From Limnanthes douglasii subsp. nivea (lineage: Eukaryota > Streptophyta > Magnoliopsida > Brassicales > Limnanthaceae): a DNA stretch of 64,000 bases. The DNA lies in assembly GCA_036936605.1 (NCBI GenBank), contig JAUPFV010000002.1:197555273-197619272 (forward strand), read 5' to 3'. The translations under genes and the position numbers were made by a program. Within the stretch, counting starts at the first letter, position 1. Each line of letters starts with the position of its first letter. Under the pieces are notes generated by a model. That model did no database searches. It was not told the origin of the DNA and worked only from the letters and a program-made list of their open reading frames with translations. Positions 41,230 to 53,411 of the stretch are shown here, piece after piece.

Positions 41230-42750
41230 CTTTGGAGGGAATTGGCAAACCCTTTCAAAGTTATGCGAAATCTTCCAAGAAAATATTTGAAAAATTAAGT
41301 ATCTGGGCGACTGAACATTACGACCATAAATTTCATCAGAGTTTCCTGCCAATGAACTTGGTAAGAAGCAATCTTTGGAGATACGACCCTGGTCATAAAA
41401 AGTCCCTGTCCGAACTCATGGTGCCTCCCCCGAATGATGCAATTCTCAAACTCCTGGAAGGTTTGGACAATATGGTTTACCTTCCCACGCGGGCTCGGGC
41501 TCAAAGTCATCAAGATGCAGAAAACCCCGAGGAGGAAGGTGAACGAACCGAGGACGATGCAGAATCGAAGAATGATGCTTCTGAGGAGCAAAGGGTTGGA
41601 GTCCAAGGAGAACAACGGAATGAAACTCAAGAAGAAAGGCTAACAGAAGTTCAACAAGAAGACCAAGTTCCGGGTAAGCCCCCGGACTAGTGTCCGGGAA
41701 GAAAAGCAGAAGGATGCTGATAATGAAACTTCAGTTGAAGAGAGACCAGCTGGGAGAGCAGGAGTTATAAAGCCAAGGAGGCTCATTGCTGAGGAGAAAC
41801 AAAATAAATTAGTTGACAGTGAAGGGGAAGTGACAACATAACTTATCCGGGCTAACCCCTAATAAAGAAATTTGTTATAGTCGACTCGGATTCTAGGGGA
41901 GAATTATTCATTCAGAAAAACAACCTGCTAGTCAAAAATAAATTTTGAGGAATGTGAATATCTCTCCCCTGCCTCTGCTTACTTTGACGTTTATGAAAAT
42001 GACTTTGTTGCCAATGAGTTAAACAAATTGCACTGTGCTGCTGCTCTCCTCGAAAGGAAGGCTAATCGCAAAAATCGTTACAAGAATGAAATCCTCAAAA
42101 AAATGGGTGAAGTAGAGAGATTAACCACTTCACCAACTTGAAGAAGGAAGTGAAATACTTGAAAGATAAACTTTTTAAGAAAGGAGAAATATCTTCCCAG
42201 TTGAAGAAGGTTAAGGATGAACTCTCTTAAGAGAAAAAGACATTTGTTGATCGCTTGTCTAGTATTACTTCCTTAGAGACTAAACTTTCCGATGAATAAA
42301 GAAAGTTCGACGATGAACGGGAGTGTTTCATTACTAGGGATACTGAACAGGACACTCTCATCGATGGTCTTATTGAATCTTGTGCAAAGACTAAAACATA
42401 CTTTGAGAATGCTGTTATAGACATTGAAAATCTGTCAAAAGAGAACGAATCTCTGAAGAAGAACCTTGAGACTGAGCAGAAGAAAAGTCTGGATGCCTAT
42501 GCAGCCAATATTGTATCTCGCCTTGAAGAAAGAGATGCTAACATGAAATCCGTTATGGTGTTAGAGATGCATGAGAAATTTCTGGACTTGAAGTTAGGTA
42601 GCCTCTAGCAATGCGTTATTGAGAGACATCGCCCTGTAGGTGCTTCTATGGAAGATTTGGAGACTGGCGATGACTCAAAAAGTTCCTCCTCAGAATCTGA
42701 CACTCCAGAAGGTAGTAAGAAAAATTCCGCATCCGACGTTAAAATGATTG
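41230..42750 (+). pseudogene. Antisense gene of F, exon 2
   Basis: ALEGIGKPFQSYAKSSKKIF leads into the Trp-rich segment (SIWATEHYDHKFHQSFL, RSNLWRYDPGHKKSLSEL) and VYLPTRARAQSHQ, then a Glu/Gln-rich stretch up to a stop at 41688. Further on, broken coiled coil is readable (LHCAAALLERKANRKNRYKN near 42030; IVSRLEERDANMKSVMVLEM near 42510) and an acidic Ser-rich end (SKSSSSESDTPEGSKKN) near 42680. The architecture matches A. Confidence 0.78.
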
Positions 42751-42959
42751 TCTTGAAATTTTTTTACTCATGTCTTTCCCCAGATAATTAATTAATATGA
42801 ATTTTTTTTATAGCTCCAATATAGGTAAAGTATTCTTTAAATAACAAGGAATTTAAATCAACTTTTTCTTAGTTAAAATATGTATTATGTGAGAGCATTT
42901 GACCCATGTTTTAAACGATGAAAGCTTTAGCCACCTTTTTTGGTTCAAAATAATGAACT

Positions 42960-43170
42960 TTCTTTTCGGAATGTCTTATGAATTCAAAAAGATGAATATT
43001 CTCATCCAAACTTTTTTGGAGTGTCTTTTGAGTTTAAAAAGATGAATGTTCTGGTCCAAACGTTTTTGGAATGTCTTTTGAGTTCAAAAAAATATGAACA
43101 TTCTTATCCAAAAAAATTTGGAGTGTCTTTTGAGTTCGAAAAGATGAACATTCTACAAAACATTTTAAGA
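42960..43170 (+). repeat. 50-bp tandem repeat of F
   Basis: About four copies of a unit with TTTTTGGAGTGTCTTTTGAG, TTCAAAAAGATGAA and ATTCTCATCCAAA. Copies start at about 42968, 43018, 43068 and 43120. It is unrelated in sequence to the 49-bp array of B but in the same position. Confidence 0.88.
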
Positions 43171-43205
43171 TGGCAAAGAGATTTTATATATAATTCGACT
43201 ATTAT

Positions 43206-43269
43206 GGCACCTCGTTAAAACCATTCTGCGCCACCAGGGTAGAAAATAGTATGCCGCCAATACTTACAT
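43206..43269 (-). other. Conserved non-coding block after pol (F)
   Basis: The minus strand reads TATGTAAGTATTGGCGGCAT, then TATTTTCTACCCTGGTGGCG and GGTTTTAACGAGGTGCC. It is the counterpart of 13829-13895 in A. Confidence 0.6.
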
Positions 43270-43299
43270 AAACTGATGAAGAAAAGATTTACATAGTTT

Positions 43300-44512
43300 C
43301 TCATTTACTCTAAATAAATTTTGAGGTTCTCAATGTTCCAAGGATGAGAAAGATCTCTTCCTTCTTTATCTTTGAGTTTGTGCGTCCTCGGCTTGATCTT
43401 CTTTGTCACCATGTACAGACCCTCCCAATTTGAAGCCAGCTTTCCCAGTCTCTTTTCTTTTATGTGAATGAAGACTTTTCTCAAAACTTTGTCCCTAGCT
43501 TTGAACTCCCTTATCGTAACTTTAGACGCATATCGACTTCTCATCAAAGTTTGATAATGTAAAGAGTTTATTTGTGCCCTTCTTCTCTTTCCTCTATCAG
43601 GTTCAAGTCTGTGCATTTTCCCTTATCATTTGCCTCCTCAGAATATTCTCCTAGCCTGAATGATGGGAATAATTTTTCCGATGGTACTACTGTGTCCATC
43701 CCATAAACGAGTGCAAATGATGACTCTTGCGTTGCAGTCCGAGGAGTTATTCTATAAGCCCACAGAACTTTTTATAAGTAATCAGGCCATTTTCCAGCCA
43801 TGCCCTTCAAATTCTTCTTTAGCCCATCTAAAATTGTCTGATTTGTCACCTCGACCTGGCCATTTGCTTGGGGATGGAAAGGTACTGAGAAACATTGTTG
43901 TATCCCCTTTGATGCACAAAAAGCTTTCATTTCTTTGTTGTCAAATTGTGGTCTATTATCCATTGTAATTTGTTTTGGAACTCCAAAACAAAAACAGATG
44001 TTAGAAATAATAAATCTGATCACATCCTTAGATCTTCTCCTCCCCAACGGCTCAACTTCCACCCACTTAAAGAAATAATCAACTAAAAAGATGATTTTGT
44101 GCCGACCTCCTGATGCAATTGGTAGCGGTCCAACTAGATCAATGCCCCATCGGTAAAATAGTAAAGACTCAGATTTTGATTCGAGGGGTACATCCGGTAC
44201 ATGGATTGTATTAGCAAATATTTGGTAGGTATCACACTTCTGTACCAACTCCTTTGCATCCGAGGACAGAGTCGGCCAATAATATCTAACTAGAAGGACT
44301 CTTCATATCAATGTTTTGTAGCCACAATGCGGGGTCCCTTCCCCATCGTGCAACTCTGAAAGTATCATTTGTGATTCATTCTTCCCTAAGCATCGAATTA
44401 AAGGGCGACTAAAAGATCTCTTATACAGTACATCTCCGAGTACAGCATGCCCATATTCCTTGAATCGTATTCTTTTAGCCATCACCTTGTCAACTGGTAA
44501 TATGTCATTCAC
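43300..44512 (-). pseudogene. pol: Integrase of F
   Basis: The zinc module is at 44512-44280 (ELHDGEGTPHCGYKTLI; CDTYQIFANTIHVPDVPLES). The core at 44200-43780 has RWGIDLVGPLPIASGGRHKI, TMDNRPQFDNKEMKAF and FHPQANGQVEVTNQTILDG, so the two Asp and the Glu are present. The C-terminal part is at 43616-43305 (FKARDKVLRKVFIHIKEK), ending LKIYLE. Several frame changes. Confidence 0.85.
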
Positions 44513-44584
44513 TAAGAATTCTTGTATCTCACTCCTCCAATCCTTTGCTATTTCTGTAGAAATTTGGAAACCTTCAACACACCC

Positions 44585-45600
44585 TTAAGTTGACTCAGGC
44601 CGCTTATCGATCGAAGGGCTTTCTTGGATAACTATCCAAGGATACTCCTCTAGGTAAGATGGTTTATCCAAAGAATCAACCACTAAATTCCCAGCCCTAT
44701 GGACATGCTCGTATCTGACACCCTTGAAAGTTAAAGTTGAGGCTTTCAAAACCCCCAGATATTTTACCAAGTGATCTTTGTTAGCCTCAGACCGGCCAAA
44801 TGCATGATTTATGAGGAATTTCAAATCATTTATCACCCTTACTCTTTTAGCTCCACAAATTTTTGCAAGTCTTAAGCCTGCCACCGCAGCTTCATACTCA
44901 GCTTCATTATTCGATGCTCTAAACCCAAATCAGATGGCCTAATACATAGATATTCCCTCTGGAGATAACAACTGCACACCTGCTTCACAACCAGATGAAA
45001 TTGAACCCCCGTCAGATCGAACTGTCCATTCTGCTCCAAGTTCTTCTTTATCCACTTTCATTTCATTCCGATCAGAGTGAAACTCAACTAAGAAATCAGC
45101 TAATTCTTGTGCTTTAATGGCAGTTCTTGGTTCGAATTCGATTTCAAAATATCCAAGCTCTACTTACCACTTCGTCATACTTCCTGACACATGGGGCCTT
45201 TATAATATGTTCCTCAATGGAAAAAATGTTCGTACAATACTTGAATGATTCTGGAAGTAAGGCCACATTTTTTTGCGCGGATGTAACTAATGCAAGAGCT
45301 AAATTTTCCAACTTGAGATATCACTTCTCAGCATCCATAATACTTTCACTCAAGTAATAAACCGGCCTCAAATATTTGACCTCTTCTCTGATTAAAACTG
45401 AACTGACCACAAAATCTGACACTGCCAAATAAATGTATAGCTTCTCTCCGGATTTGGCTTTGTCAGGATTTCCGGCGAATGAATGTATTTTTTGATCTGG
45501 TGAAAAGCATCCGAACATTCTTGAGTCCATTCAAAACAGTTTGCTTTCCTTAACACCTGAAAGAACGAGGCGTACTTATCCGAGGACCGCGAAATGAACC
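44585..45600 (-). pseudogene. pol: Two RNase H domains of F
   Basis: The ordinary RNase H at 45600-45100 has YIYLAVSDFVVSSVLIREEV, VYYLSESIMDAEK and a decayed MTKW segment. The archaeal-like RNase H at about 45060-44610 has WTVRSDGGSISSG, SNNEAEYEAAVAGLRLAKIC and VINDLKFLINHAFGRSEANK, with the SDS motif reading NDL. The late ADSL motif is changed to VDSL. Confidence 0.82.
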
Positions 45601-46525
45601 TGTTCAAAGCCGCCAATTTTTCATGTTAAGATTTGCACTTCTTTGATTGTTCTTGGTGGTGTTATAGTACTTATAGCCTTTAACTGAATCAGATCGGCTT
45701 AAATCTCATGCTCACTGACTATATAACCTAAAAAAATCCGAATCTTACCCCAAATGTGCATTTTTCCGGATTCAACTTCAGACTTATCTTTGTCAAATTG
45801 GCGAAGGTTTCTTATAAGTCAGCCAAGTGATTTTCATCTTTAGAACTTTTAACTAATATATCGTCAATGTAAACCTCAACATTTCTTCCAACTTGAGATT
45901 CAAAAGCATTGTTTACTAATCTTTGGTAATTTGCTCTAGCATTTTTCAATCTGAATGGCCTTACCTTGTAAAACTGCAACCTTCTTCCGGTAATAAAAGT
46001 TGTGCTCTCTTGATCTGCCAGATTCATTTGAATCTGATTATACCAGGGATAAGCATCCATAAAAGATAACAACCGATTTCCCGACGTTGAATCAACCAGC
46101 TGATCTATTCTAGGAACAGGTAAATGATCTTTGGGGCAAGCCCTATTTAGGTCGGTGAAGTCTACACACATTTGCCACTTGTTATTTTTCTTCTTTATTC
46201 TGACCGGATTAACAGCCCACAAAGGGTATTGTGACTCGCGTATGTCACCCACTTTTGTTAGACGATCCATTTTTGCCATTATAGCCTCAACTTTCTCCTG
46301 AGAAAAAGATCTCCTCTTCTGGATAATTGGACGCACACTACTTTGCACCGCAAGATTATGACATATAATGTTCGATGGAACCCATGTGAAATCCTCTGCA
46401 CACCATGCAAACAAATGTAATTTTTTTGAAAGAAACATGATTAAATTTTCTTTTACCTCCAGATAAAATCTTGTGCCAATTTTGAGGCTTTTTCCCGACG
46501 GAAAGATATGATCCTCAAAGCTACC
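45600..46525 (-). pseudogene. pol: Reverse transcriptase of F
   Basis: 208 open codons at 46438-45812: VDFTDLNRACPKDHLPVPRI, LLSFMDAYPWYNQIQMNLAD, FRLKNARANYQRLVNNAFES and YIDDILVKSSKDENHLADL. The GYNQI motif reads WYNQI. The thumb region continues in broken form to 45600. Confidence 0.86.
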
Positions 46526-46589
46526 ATGAACCTGAGGCTACCTTCAGATCGTCCATGGGATCAGACATCAAGGGAGGCCCCACTGATTA

Positions 46590-47100
46590 CTATTTTTTTC
46601 TCGATTCAACCCCCTTAAGTTGCTTGATGGCCAACACTGCTTGGTAGCATTCTATTTCCATATTATGGATGCTTCTTACTGTTCCCGCGTTACTTCACTA
46701 CGTAATTCAAATATTGATGGACAATAGATTGTACGACATGTATTTTAGATAACCAAGACCTTCCGAAGATAGTGTTGTAAGAAGTGGGTGCATCCACCAC
46801 TACAAATAAGACTGTAACTATCTTCTTCAATAGTCATCGACCCAATTCTACCATCACTTCGAATTCTCCGACTACTTCAGTAGTAGCTCCGACGAATCCG
46901 ACTATCGTTCAGTCCGATCGCAAGATTGTTGGTTCGTTTTTTATCTGGCTATAAATAGACATAAACATTATATTAGTTGAACTACAAGCATCAATTAGAA
47001 TTTTTTTTATCTCATTTCTCACTATCTCCGCTCTGATCACAACTGCATCCTCGCGAGGACCTGCTACGTCTCTCATGTCATCATCTTCGAAACAAAGTAT
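46590..47100 (-). pseudogene. pol: Protease of F
   Basis: Minus strand: GPREDAVVI, then ILIDACSSTNIMFMSIYS, where the catalytic DTG reads DAC, then FVGATTEVVGEFEV and TIFGRSWLSKIHVVQSIVHQ. The changed active site would abolish activity. Confidence 0.78.
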
Positions 47101-47145
47101 TGGGGATGAATATTTATATGAGTGAGTTGAAGTGCCTGCTTCCAG

Positions 47146-48417
47146 TTACGTTGTCAAACTAACAGCGGGTCTCTTCCGAGAGTAGTTTGATGTTTCTGCA
47201 ATTGTATCTCCCTCGAAAATTGTTAGTGACTCAAAGAAATCCCATAACTGACTAACCTTTCCCCTCGTTATCGGTTCTTCTACCATGTTTATGTTGTTTC
47301 TTCCCGGCTTTGGGTCTAAGTATTCGGCAGAGATATCGAATGCATATATGAATTCTTCATCAATTATTTTCGTTATCACCGTCACACCCTCCTGCTTTGG
47401 AGAGGCTTCTTTCTTGAGAAACATTGTAGTATACTTCTAACAAAGTATTGTAGGAACATACTTCAAAACATATGAAAATTCTTTATACACCCTTTAAGTA
47501 GACAATTGTACCACTTTGAAGCAGCATTTTTGAAAGTCTGAGAAAAAGCTCTGCACAATAACTTGTCATCATCATGGTAATTGATCATAAAATTATTGAA
47601 CTGTTCAGTGCGACTATCTGGATCTTGTGTCCCATCAAACTTATCCAACTTGGAAATGTCAAACCATTTAGGGAGATGCCTGAATAAAATCTCTGGAGAT
47701 AGTAAAGATGATCTCCAATTATGTCCGACCTTGTAAGCACTTCCCCCCGGACCTTCATTAGCAGCCATATAGGGTATTTCCTCTGCCGGAAAAGTAAACT
47801 GATTACTGACTCCGTAATCCTGATTGTAATTGTCAGATTGAAGTTGTCTCCGAGGAGTTATATATTCTGGTCGGACTGCATTCGCCGCTTTGCCAGGATC
47901 CTTGGAATATAACTTTCTTTTACCATGATTATGCTTTTTCTTCCTCGAACCTTTTGTTCTCCGACTAGTCGGATGAGAAATTTTATGCACCTTTGTATAT
48001 CCGTGGATGAAAATTCATCTGAGTTAATAGAAGTATACTCAATAGATTCTGATGATTCGTATCGTTGTTCAAATGTACCTCGTCTCTTAGAAGATCGATG
48101 AATTTTCCTCCAATGCCTTTCCTCATATTGAATGACCTCTTGAGTCTGATCTACCACGACATGCTCTGGTCAGACTTCGGATTTGACTATTCTAGAGCTT
48201 ATTATCGCTTCTTTTTCTGCATTTAGCCTATCAATATCTTCCAACAATTCTTTTTCTTAGCAACCAGGACAAACTCTTCTAGAAGATCCTCAGTGTATCG
48301 ATTATGGTCATTTCCCTCAGTTATCACTTGCTCTTCCATCAGATGGTCTCCGGATACAACCCCGATCACATTATTCGTCGCATTTGCCTCCAACTTACCA
48401 TGAAATTTAGTCTCCAT
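47146..48417 (-). pseudogene. gag: Gag of F (lacks C-terminal part)
   Basis: An ATG at 48417 begins METKFHGKLEANATNN. A Glu-rich coiled part and a Lys/Arg-rich stretch follow. The Gag core is at 47710-47463 (KLDKFDGTQDPDSRTEQF, INYHDDDKLLCRAFSQTF, ASKWYNCLLKGCIKNFHMF). It then breaks off. The second half of the core and the zinc knuckle are missing, and the post-Gag linker follows directly at 47424-47146 (AEYLDPKPG, FFESLTIFEGDTIA). Confidence 0.8.
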
Positions 48418-48476
48418 TTTTTTTACTTTAGATTATGTTTATGGTTTTGGAACGTTAATTTCGGGTACCACTCAGG

Positions 48477-48494
48477 TTCCCACAGATGACGTCA
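48477..48494 (-). other. Primer binding site of F (different type)
   Basis: The minus strand reads TGACGTCATCTGTGGGAA next to the LTR. It does not match the tRNA-Arg-like site of the other elements except for GTGGGA, so F may prime with another tRNA or the site has decayed. Confidence 0.45.
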
Positions 48495-48495
48495 C

Positions 48496-48768
48496 TGATG
48501 ATTTCAATAAATCCTCAGGTCAGTTTGGAAGTGGAAATGTTCGTAGGAGAGCATATGTCTAAGAAATGTTCGTATCGGATCGTTTCAATAAGTGAATCAG
48601 TAATTAATAGCGAGAGATATAGACAAAAGGAATAAATGTATCAATAATTGTCTAATCATTGGCCCTTTTCCCCAAAAGGGAATGTCCTTTATATAGTACA
48701 TGAGGTGAATAATAAACTTACATGATTACCACTGTTAAAGTGGATTTCTCACCCCACTTCCATTATCA
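48496..48768 (-). repeat. 5' LTR of F (273 bp, internally deleted)
   Basis: It starts TGATGATTTC and ends CCATTATCA on the plus strand. It matches 38834 onward but lacks the segment corresponding to about 39108-39270 of the 3' LTR. Confidence 0.84.
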
Positions 48769-48773
48769 GGGAC

Positions 48774-49440
48774 GATAGTGGAAAATACTTCAACAACATC
48801 CGATCTATGTAACTTCTTTGAATCATTGACCATTTTTTGGGGAGATACTATAACTACACCCTCAAGCTATTCTAGAAAAAAAATGTAAAAATATCTACAC
48901 ACTTTTATCAAATCCCTGCACCATTCATTATTTTTTATGAAGATAACTTAAGGGATATTGCAGGCCTATGTGAAGATGTTGCGGTAATATGGGAATTTAT
49001 CGGAGGTAATAATATGCGTCAGATTTTAATTGATACGGGTATTTCGTTGAATATATTATTTATGTCGACTTATAAACAAATGAAAAACCACTCAATCATC
49101 CAATGTTCGAATAGATCCATAGTAGGATTTATTGGGAATTCAGTCGATGTAATTGTAGAATTTGAAGAAGAAGTCTTGTTAGGGAGAGGGCCAATTAAAA
49201 ATATGGTGAGGGTCTTGTTCGTAATAGTTGATTGTCCGACATATTATAATGCCATATTTTGTAGATCTTGGTTATCTATAATGCATGTTGTAGCTTCTAC
49301 GGTCCACCAATGTTTGAAATATATTGTGGGAGGACAAGTTGGCATCGTCTGAAGTAGCCAAAAGGTAGCTCGTGAATGTTATGTCATAGCTCTTGCTTCA
49401 AAATCAGTAATAATAGTAAAAGCTAACAAAGAATAGCAGT
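48774..49440 (+). pseudogene. pol: Post-Gag linker and protease of D
   Basis: The linker interrupted by F resumes here (FFESLTIFWGDTI-like, about 48815-48860). The protease at 49014-49352 has MRQILIDTGISLNILFMSTY with an intact DTG, NRSIVGFIGNSVDVIVEFEE, AIFCRSWLSIMHVVASTVHQ and a TGA at 49350. Confidence 0.82.
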
Positions 49441-49499
49441 TAGTCGAGCTTTCTACCACCGAAAATGAGATAGATGATCCAAGGAAGGCTCCTAGTGCG

Positions 49500-50335
49500 G
49501 TAATCCCAGTTGAAGAAGTTGAAATTCATTGTTTGGCAGAAGGTAGAAATGTCAGGGTTGGATCTAAACTACCACTACAGCTAAAAGATAAATTATTGTC
49601 TTTTTATCTAATAATCGACATGTGTTTGCATGGCGCAACGATTATGTGACCGGAGTGATAGACAGTGTGATTAGTCACAAATTATCTATTCAATCTGATG
49701 CTGGACTAGTGGTGCTAGAAAAGAAGAGCTTTATCCGGAGAAAACTATGAAACGATTGTTCAAGAAGTGGATCGATTAACTAAAATGGGGCATATTAAAG
49801 AATCTCAATATCCTATTTGGACAACTAATCTAGTGTTGGTCAAGAAAAATAATGGAAAATAACGTATGTGTATTGACTTCACATATGTCAATAGAGCTTG
49901 TCATAAGGATCATTTTATAGTGCCCCGGATAGATCAGCTAGTGAACTCTACATCGGGGAACAAGTTGTTGTCTTTCATGAATACTTTTTCTCGCTATAAT
50001 CAGATACACATTAATCCTGATGATCAAGATTATACTACCTTCATAACTGATAGTGGGCTCCATTGTTATAAGGTAATATCATTTAGGTTGAAGAATGTTG
50101 GAGCTACTTATCAACGACAGGTGAATAAGGCATTTGGCAATCAAATGGACAAGAATATAGAAGTTTACATTGATGACATGATGGTAAAAATCCCTAAGGA
50201 GGAAGATCATATATCTGATCTCCAACAAACTTTCTCTAACTTAGAAGCCATCAATGTGAAGTTAAATACAGAGAAATATACCTTCGGAGTCTGATCTGGT
50301 AAAATTTTGGGGGTACACTATAAGTGAGAAATGGA
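49500..50335 (+). pseudogene. pol: Reverse transcriptase of D
   Basis: TKMGHIKESQYPIWTTNLVL, then a stop at 49860, then MCIDFTYVNRACHKDHFIVP, LLSFMNTFSRYNQIHINPDD, FRLKNVGATYQRQVNKAFGN and an intact YIDDMMVK box near 50170. A TGA follows at 50294. Several conserved residues are changed. Confidence 0.85.
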
Positions 50336-50383
50336 TTCAGCTGATTCAGATCAGTTAAATGCTTTATTAGCCATGGATCCACC

Positions 50384-51400
50384 TTGAAATACCAAAGAAG
50401 TCCAGATATTAACGGGAAGATCGGCTGCGTTGAATCGGTTTATTTCGAGATCATCAGACAAATATGCTCAATCTTTCTAATTTTAAGGAATGTTACAGAT
50501 TTTAACGGATCTCCTTGTTGTGATCAAGCTTTCCTTGAAATAAAGAATCACTTATCTCCACCCAAGATGTTATTGAAACTTGTTCAATGAGATAGGCTTT
50601 ATATGTATCTAGCAATATCAGAATATGCAGTGAGTGCACTTTAGTATGAGAAGTGGATAATTATCCCCGTCCGGTTTACTATATTAGCAAGAGTTTGTTA
50701 GAAGCTGAGAAGAGATACTTAAAATTGGAAAAATTAGCCTTAGAATTGGTGGTAGCAGCTAGAAAAAGAAGACTTTATTTTCAAGCACACTCTATCACAA
50801 TCCGAACTTATGTTCCCTTAAAAAAATGCTACAAAAGGCTGATATATTGGGGAGGATGACTAAATGGTCAGTTGAGTTTGAATACTATGATATTGACTTT
50901 GCACCTCAGACTGCAATCAAAGCTCAAGTTGTGGCTGATCTTTAGTGGAATTTCATTCTAAAAAGGCCTCGTGAATAAGCTAAAGTCAGTAAGTTTAAAA
51001 AGGAATGGGTGATCCGAACTGATGGTGGATCTAGTACAATAGGGTGTGAAGCTGGGATTTGCTTAACCTTTCCTTATGGTGATACCATGTACCATGTTAT
51101 ATGTTATGGTTTCCTAGCATCTAATAATGAGTCGGAATTTGAAGCGGTCATAGCTGGTTTAAGTTTAGCTCAAATATACGGCGCTAAGAGATTAAGATTG
51201 ATAAGTGATACGCAATTGCTCATTCATCAGGCTCAAGGGCAATCTGAACCCATGAAAGAACAATTGGTAAAATATTTACAAGTTCTAAAGGAAGTAACTA
51301 TTGGTTTTCAATGCATCAGATATGAGCATATTCATGGATCGGAGAATGATATGGCAGACTCTTTAGCTACTATAAGCATATTCTGAAGCGTACCCTTTGA
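50384..51400 (+). pseudogene. pol: Two RNase H domains of D
   Basis: The ordinary RNase H (about 50560-50960) has PVYYISKSLLEAEKRYLKLE and KLALELVVAARKRRLYFQAH. The archaeal-like RNase H at 51009-51386 has MIRTDGGSSTIGCEAGICLT, ASNNESEFEAVIAGLSLAQI, LISDTQLLIHQAQG and DMADSLATIS. This last stretch is 125 codons without a stop. Frame changes lie between the pieces. Confidence 0.85.
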
Positions 51401-51479
51401 TCCTTATGCAAGAATGTCCCTCTATAAATGAAACCACATAGAATGAGGGTGAAATATGAGAACACATGCATTTATCCAA

Positions 51480-52723
51480 TGTGCTCTCTGAAAATTGGAG
51501 GAATGAAATCCAAGAATTTATTAATTGAGTTCTACCTTTAGACAAGGATTTGGCCAAGAAAGTGGAATGCAAATCTCATGATTTCCTAGTTCTAAGGGTT
51601 TTTTATAAGAAAACTTTTAGTAGGTCTTTATTATGTTGCCTCGGATCCAACGAGTCTCAGAGTGTTCTATCAGAGTTGCATGATGGAGAATGATCAACGC
51701 ATTATGGCTATAAACTTTTGATTAGAAGATTCTTACTACCGTGATATTATTGGCATACGATTATGGCAGATGCTAAAGATTTGATGAAATAATGTGATCC
51801 GGGTCAAAGATATAGAAATACAATTCATGTGCTAGCATCCCTATGGAATCAATATCCAAACTTATACCTTTTGATAAAGGAGGACTTGATCTAGTTGGAC
51901 TCATTCCAATCACTTCAGGGGGTTGTCGTACTATAATTGTAACAATAGATTAATTATTAAAATGGGTAGAAGTTGCACCTTTGTCTGGAACAACATCTAA
52001 AGCAGTCATTAAATTTATTCTCTCCAATATATGTTGCCGGTTTGGTATTCCTAAACGCATCACCACAGAAAATAGTCTTCAGTTTTATAACAAAGACATG
52101 GATGTATTTTGTGCTTTGAGAGGAATTCAACTGTTTTTCTTTTCATTTTCATCCCCAAGCCAACAGACAAGTTGAAGTAGCGAATCATAAAATTCTGTTA
52201 GAATTAAAAAATAATTTAGAAGGAGTTGCTGCAAAATGGTTGAGTTATTTACAAGAAGTATTATGGGCATATGGAACCATTCCTCATACAACCACACAAG
52301 AGTCTCCATTTCCTCTGGTTTATGAGATGGATGCGATCACCCCCAATAGAAGCTACTATTCATTCTTTAGAGTTCAAAATTACTCTGATTGAGGGAATGC
52401 GATAGCTATGAGGGCTCAGTTGGATTTAGTTGAAGAAAAAAGAGTGAAAACCAATTTAAGGACTGCACATTATCAAGGCTTGATGAGGAGCAAGTTTATT
52501 TTTAAAGTAAAAAGAAGATATTTTCAAGTTGGAGATAAAGTGTTGAGAAACTTTTTCTTGCATACTAAGGAGAGGAAGTTTGGAAAGCTGGCTCCGAATA
52601 GGGAATGACCATACATCGTATATGAAAGAATTAAGCAAGGAACATACAAACTCCAAAATAAAAGAAGGAAACCTGTTGAAGCATCCTTGGAATGTGAAGC
52701 ATCTCAAGTTATACTTAGAATAA
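51480..52723 (+). pseudogene. pol: Integrase of D
   Basis: The zinc module is near 51670 (ELHDGE, THYGYKLLIRRFLL). The core at about 51870-52330 has GGLDLVGLIPITSGGCRTII, KAVIKFILSNICCRFGIPKR, TTENSLQF (the catalytic Asp of TTDNG reads Glu) and QVEVANHKILLELK. The C-terminal part is at 52408-52720 (FQVGDKVLRNFFLHTKERKF), ending LKLYLE and a TAA at 52721-52723. Many stops. Confidence 0.83.
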
Positions 52724-52760
52724 ACTCGTCTTGTAAATATTTGCTCTGTTTTACTTCAAT

Positions 52761-52824
52761 ATAAATATTTAGGGGCTTACTCTTTCCTACCCTGGTGGCG
52801 CGGAAAGGTTTTAATGAGGTGCCC
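52761..52824 (+). other. Conserved non-coding block after pol (D)
   Basis: ATAAATATTTAGGGGCTTAC, TCTTTCCTACCCTGGTGGCG and CGGAAAGGTTTTAATGAGGT begin 38 bp after the pol stop. It is the plus-strand counterpart of the blocks in A, B and F. Confidence 0.6.
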
Positions 52825-52894
52825 AAAACTCAATCAATATACTATCCTTTGCTTTTTTAAAAGAAATTGTTTTAGTGGTGATTGTAAAGATTAA

Positions 52895-53030
52895 AGACTT
52901 ATTAAACACCGGAAGGATTAAAGATTTATTAAACATCAGAAGGATTATATACATATTAAACACGTGATGGATTAAACACTTATTAAACACATGATGGATT
53001 AAACACCTAATGGATTGAAGATTTATTAAA
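52895..53030 (+). repeat. About 27-bp tandem repeat of D
   Basis: About five imperfect copies of GATTAAAGATTTATTAAACA with a variable CATCAGAAG/CACGTGATG end. It occupies the same slot, between pol and the antisense gene, as the arrays in B and F. Confidence 0.75.
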
Positions 53031-53411
53031 TACTTATTACCTTCAAATGAATCTTATAATAGATAGGGTAAATGCAAGACTGATTAAGTGTTTAATTCAT
53101 TTAAAGAAGATACTTTTTAAATGCCTTGATCGGATTTAATATATGCATATGGTCTTATCATGTTCAAATACGATCAAATATTAATGGAAGTATAAAAAAA
53201 CAAGGAAAAGTACAAAGTGAGTGATAGTAAAGATGACATGAAATACAAATAGGATCCTAAAAAATAATTCAATCAACATTAAAAATATGCCTAGTAAACC
53301 ACAAGGACTTGTATGTATAAAGTTTCTAAAATATCTGATATGAATACAACAAAATGCCTTGCATACTCTAAGGACTTTGATCCAAAATAACAACATTAAA
53401 AATAGTTAACC

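Larger units (their letters stand above)
38834..48768 (-). mobile_element. Tat-like Ty3/gypsy element F nested in D
   Basis: The LTRs are 38834-39273 (3') and 48496-48768 (5'). The flanks GGGAT (38829-38833) and GGGAC (48769-48773) match at four of five. Pol and gag are on the minus strand, the antisense gene on the plus strand. The 5' LTR lacks about 165 bp that the 3' LTR has. The primer site differs from the other elements. Length is 9.9 kb. All frames are broken; gag also lacks its C-terminal part. Confidence 0.88.
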
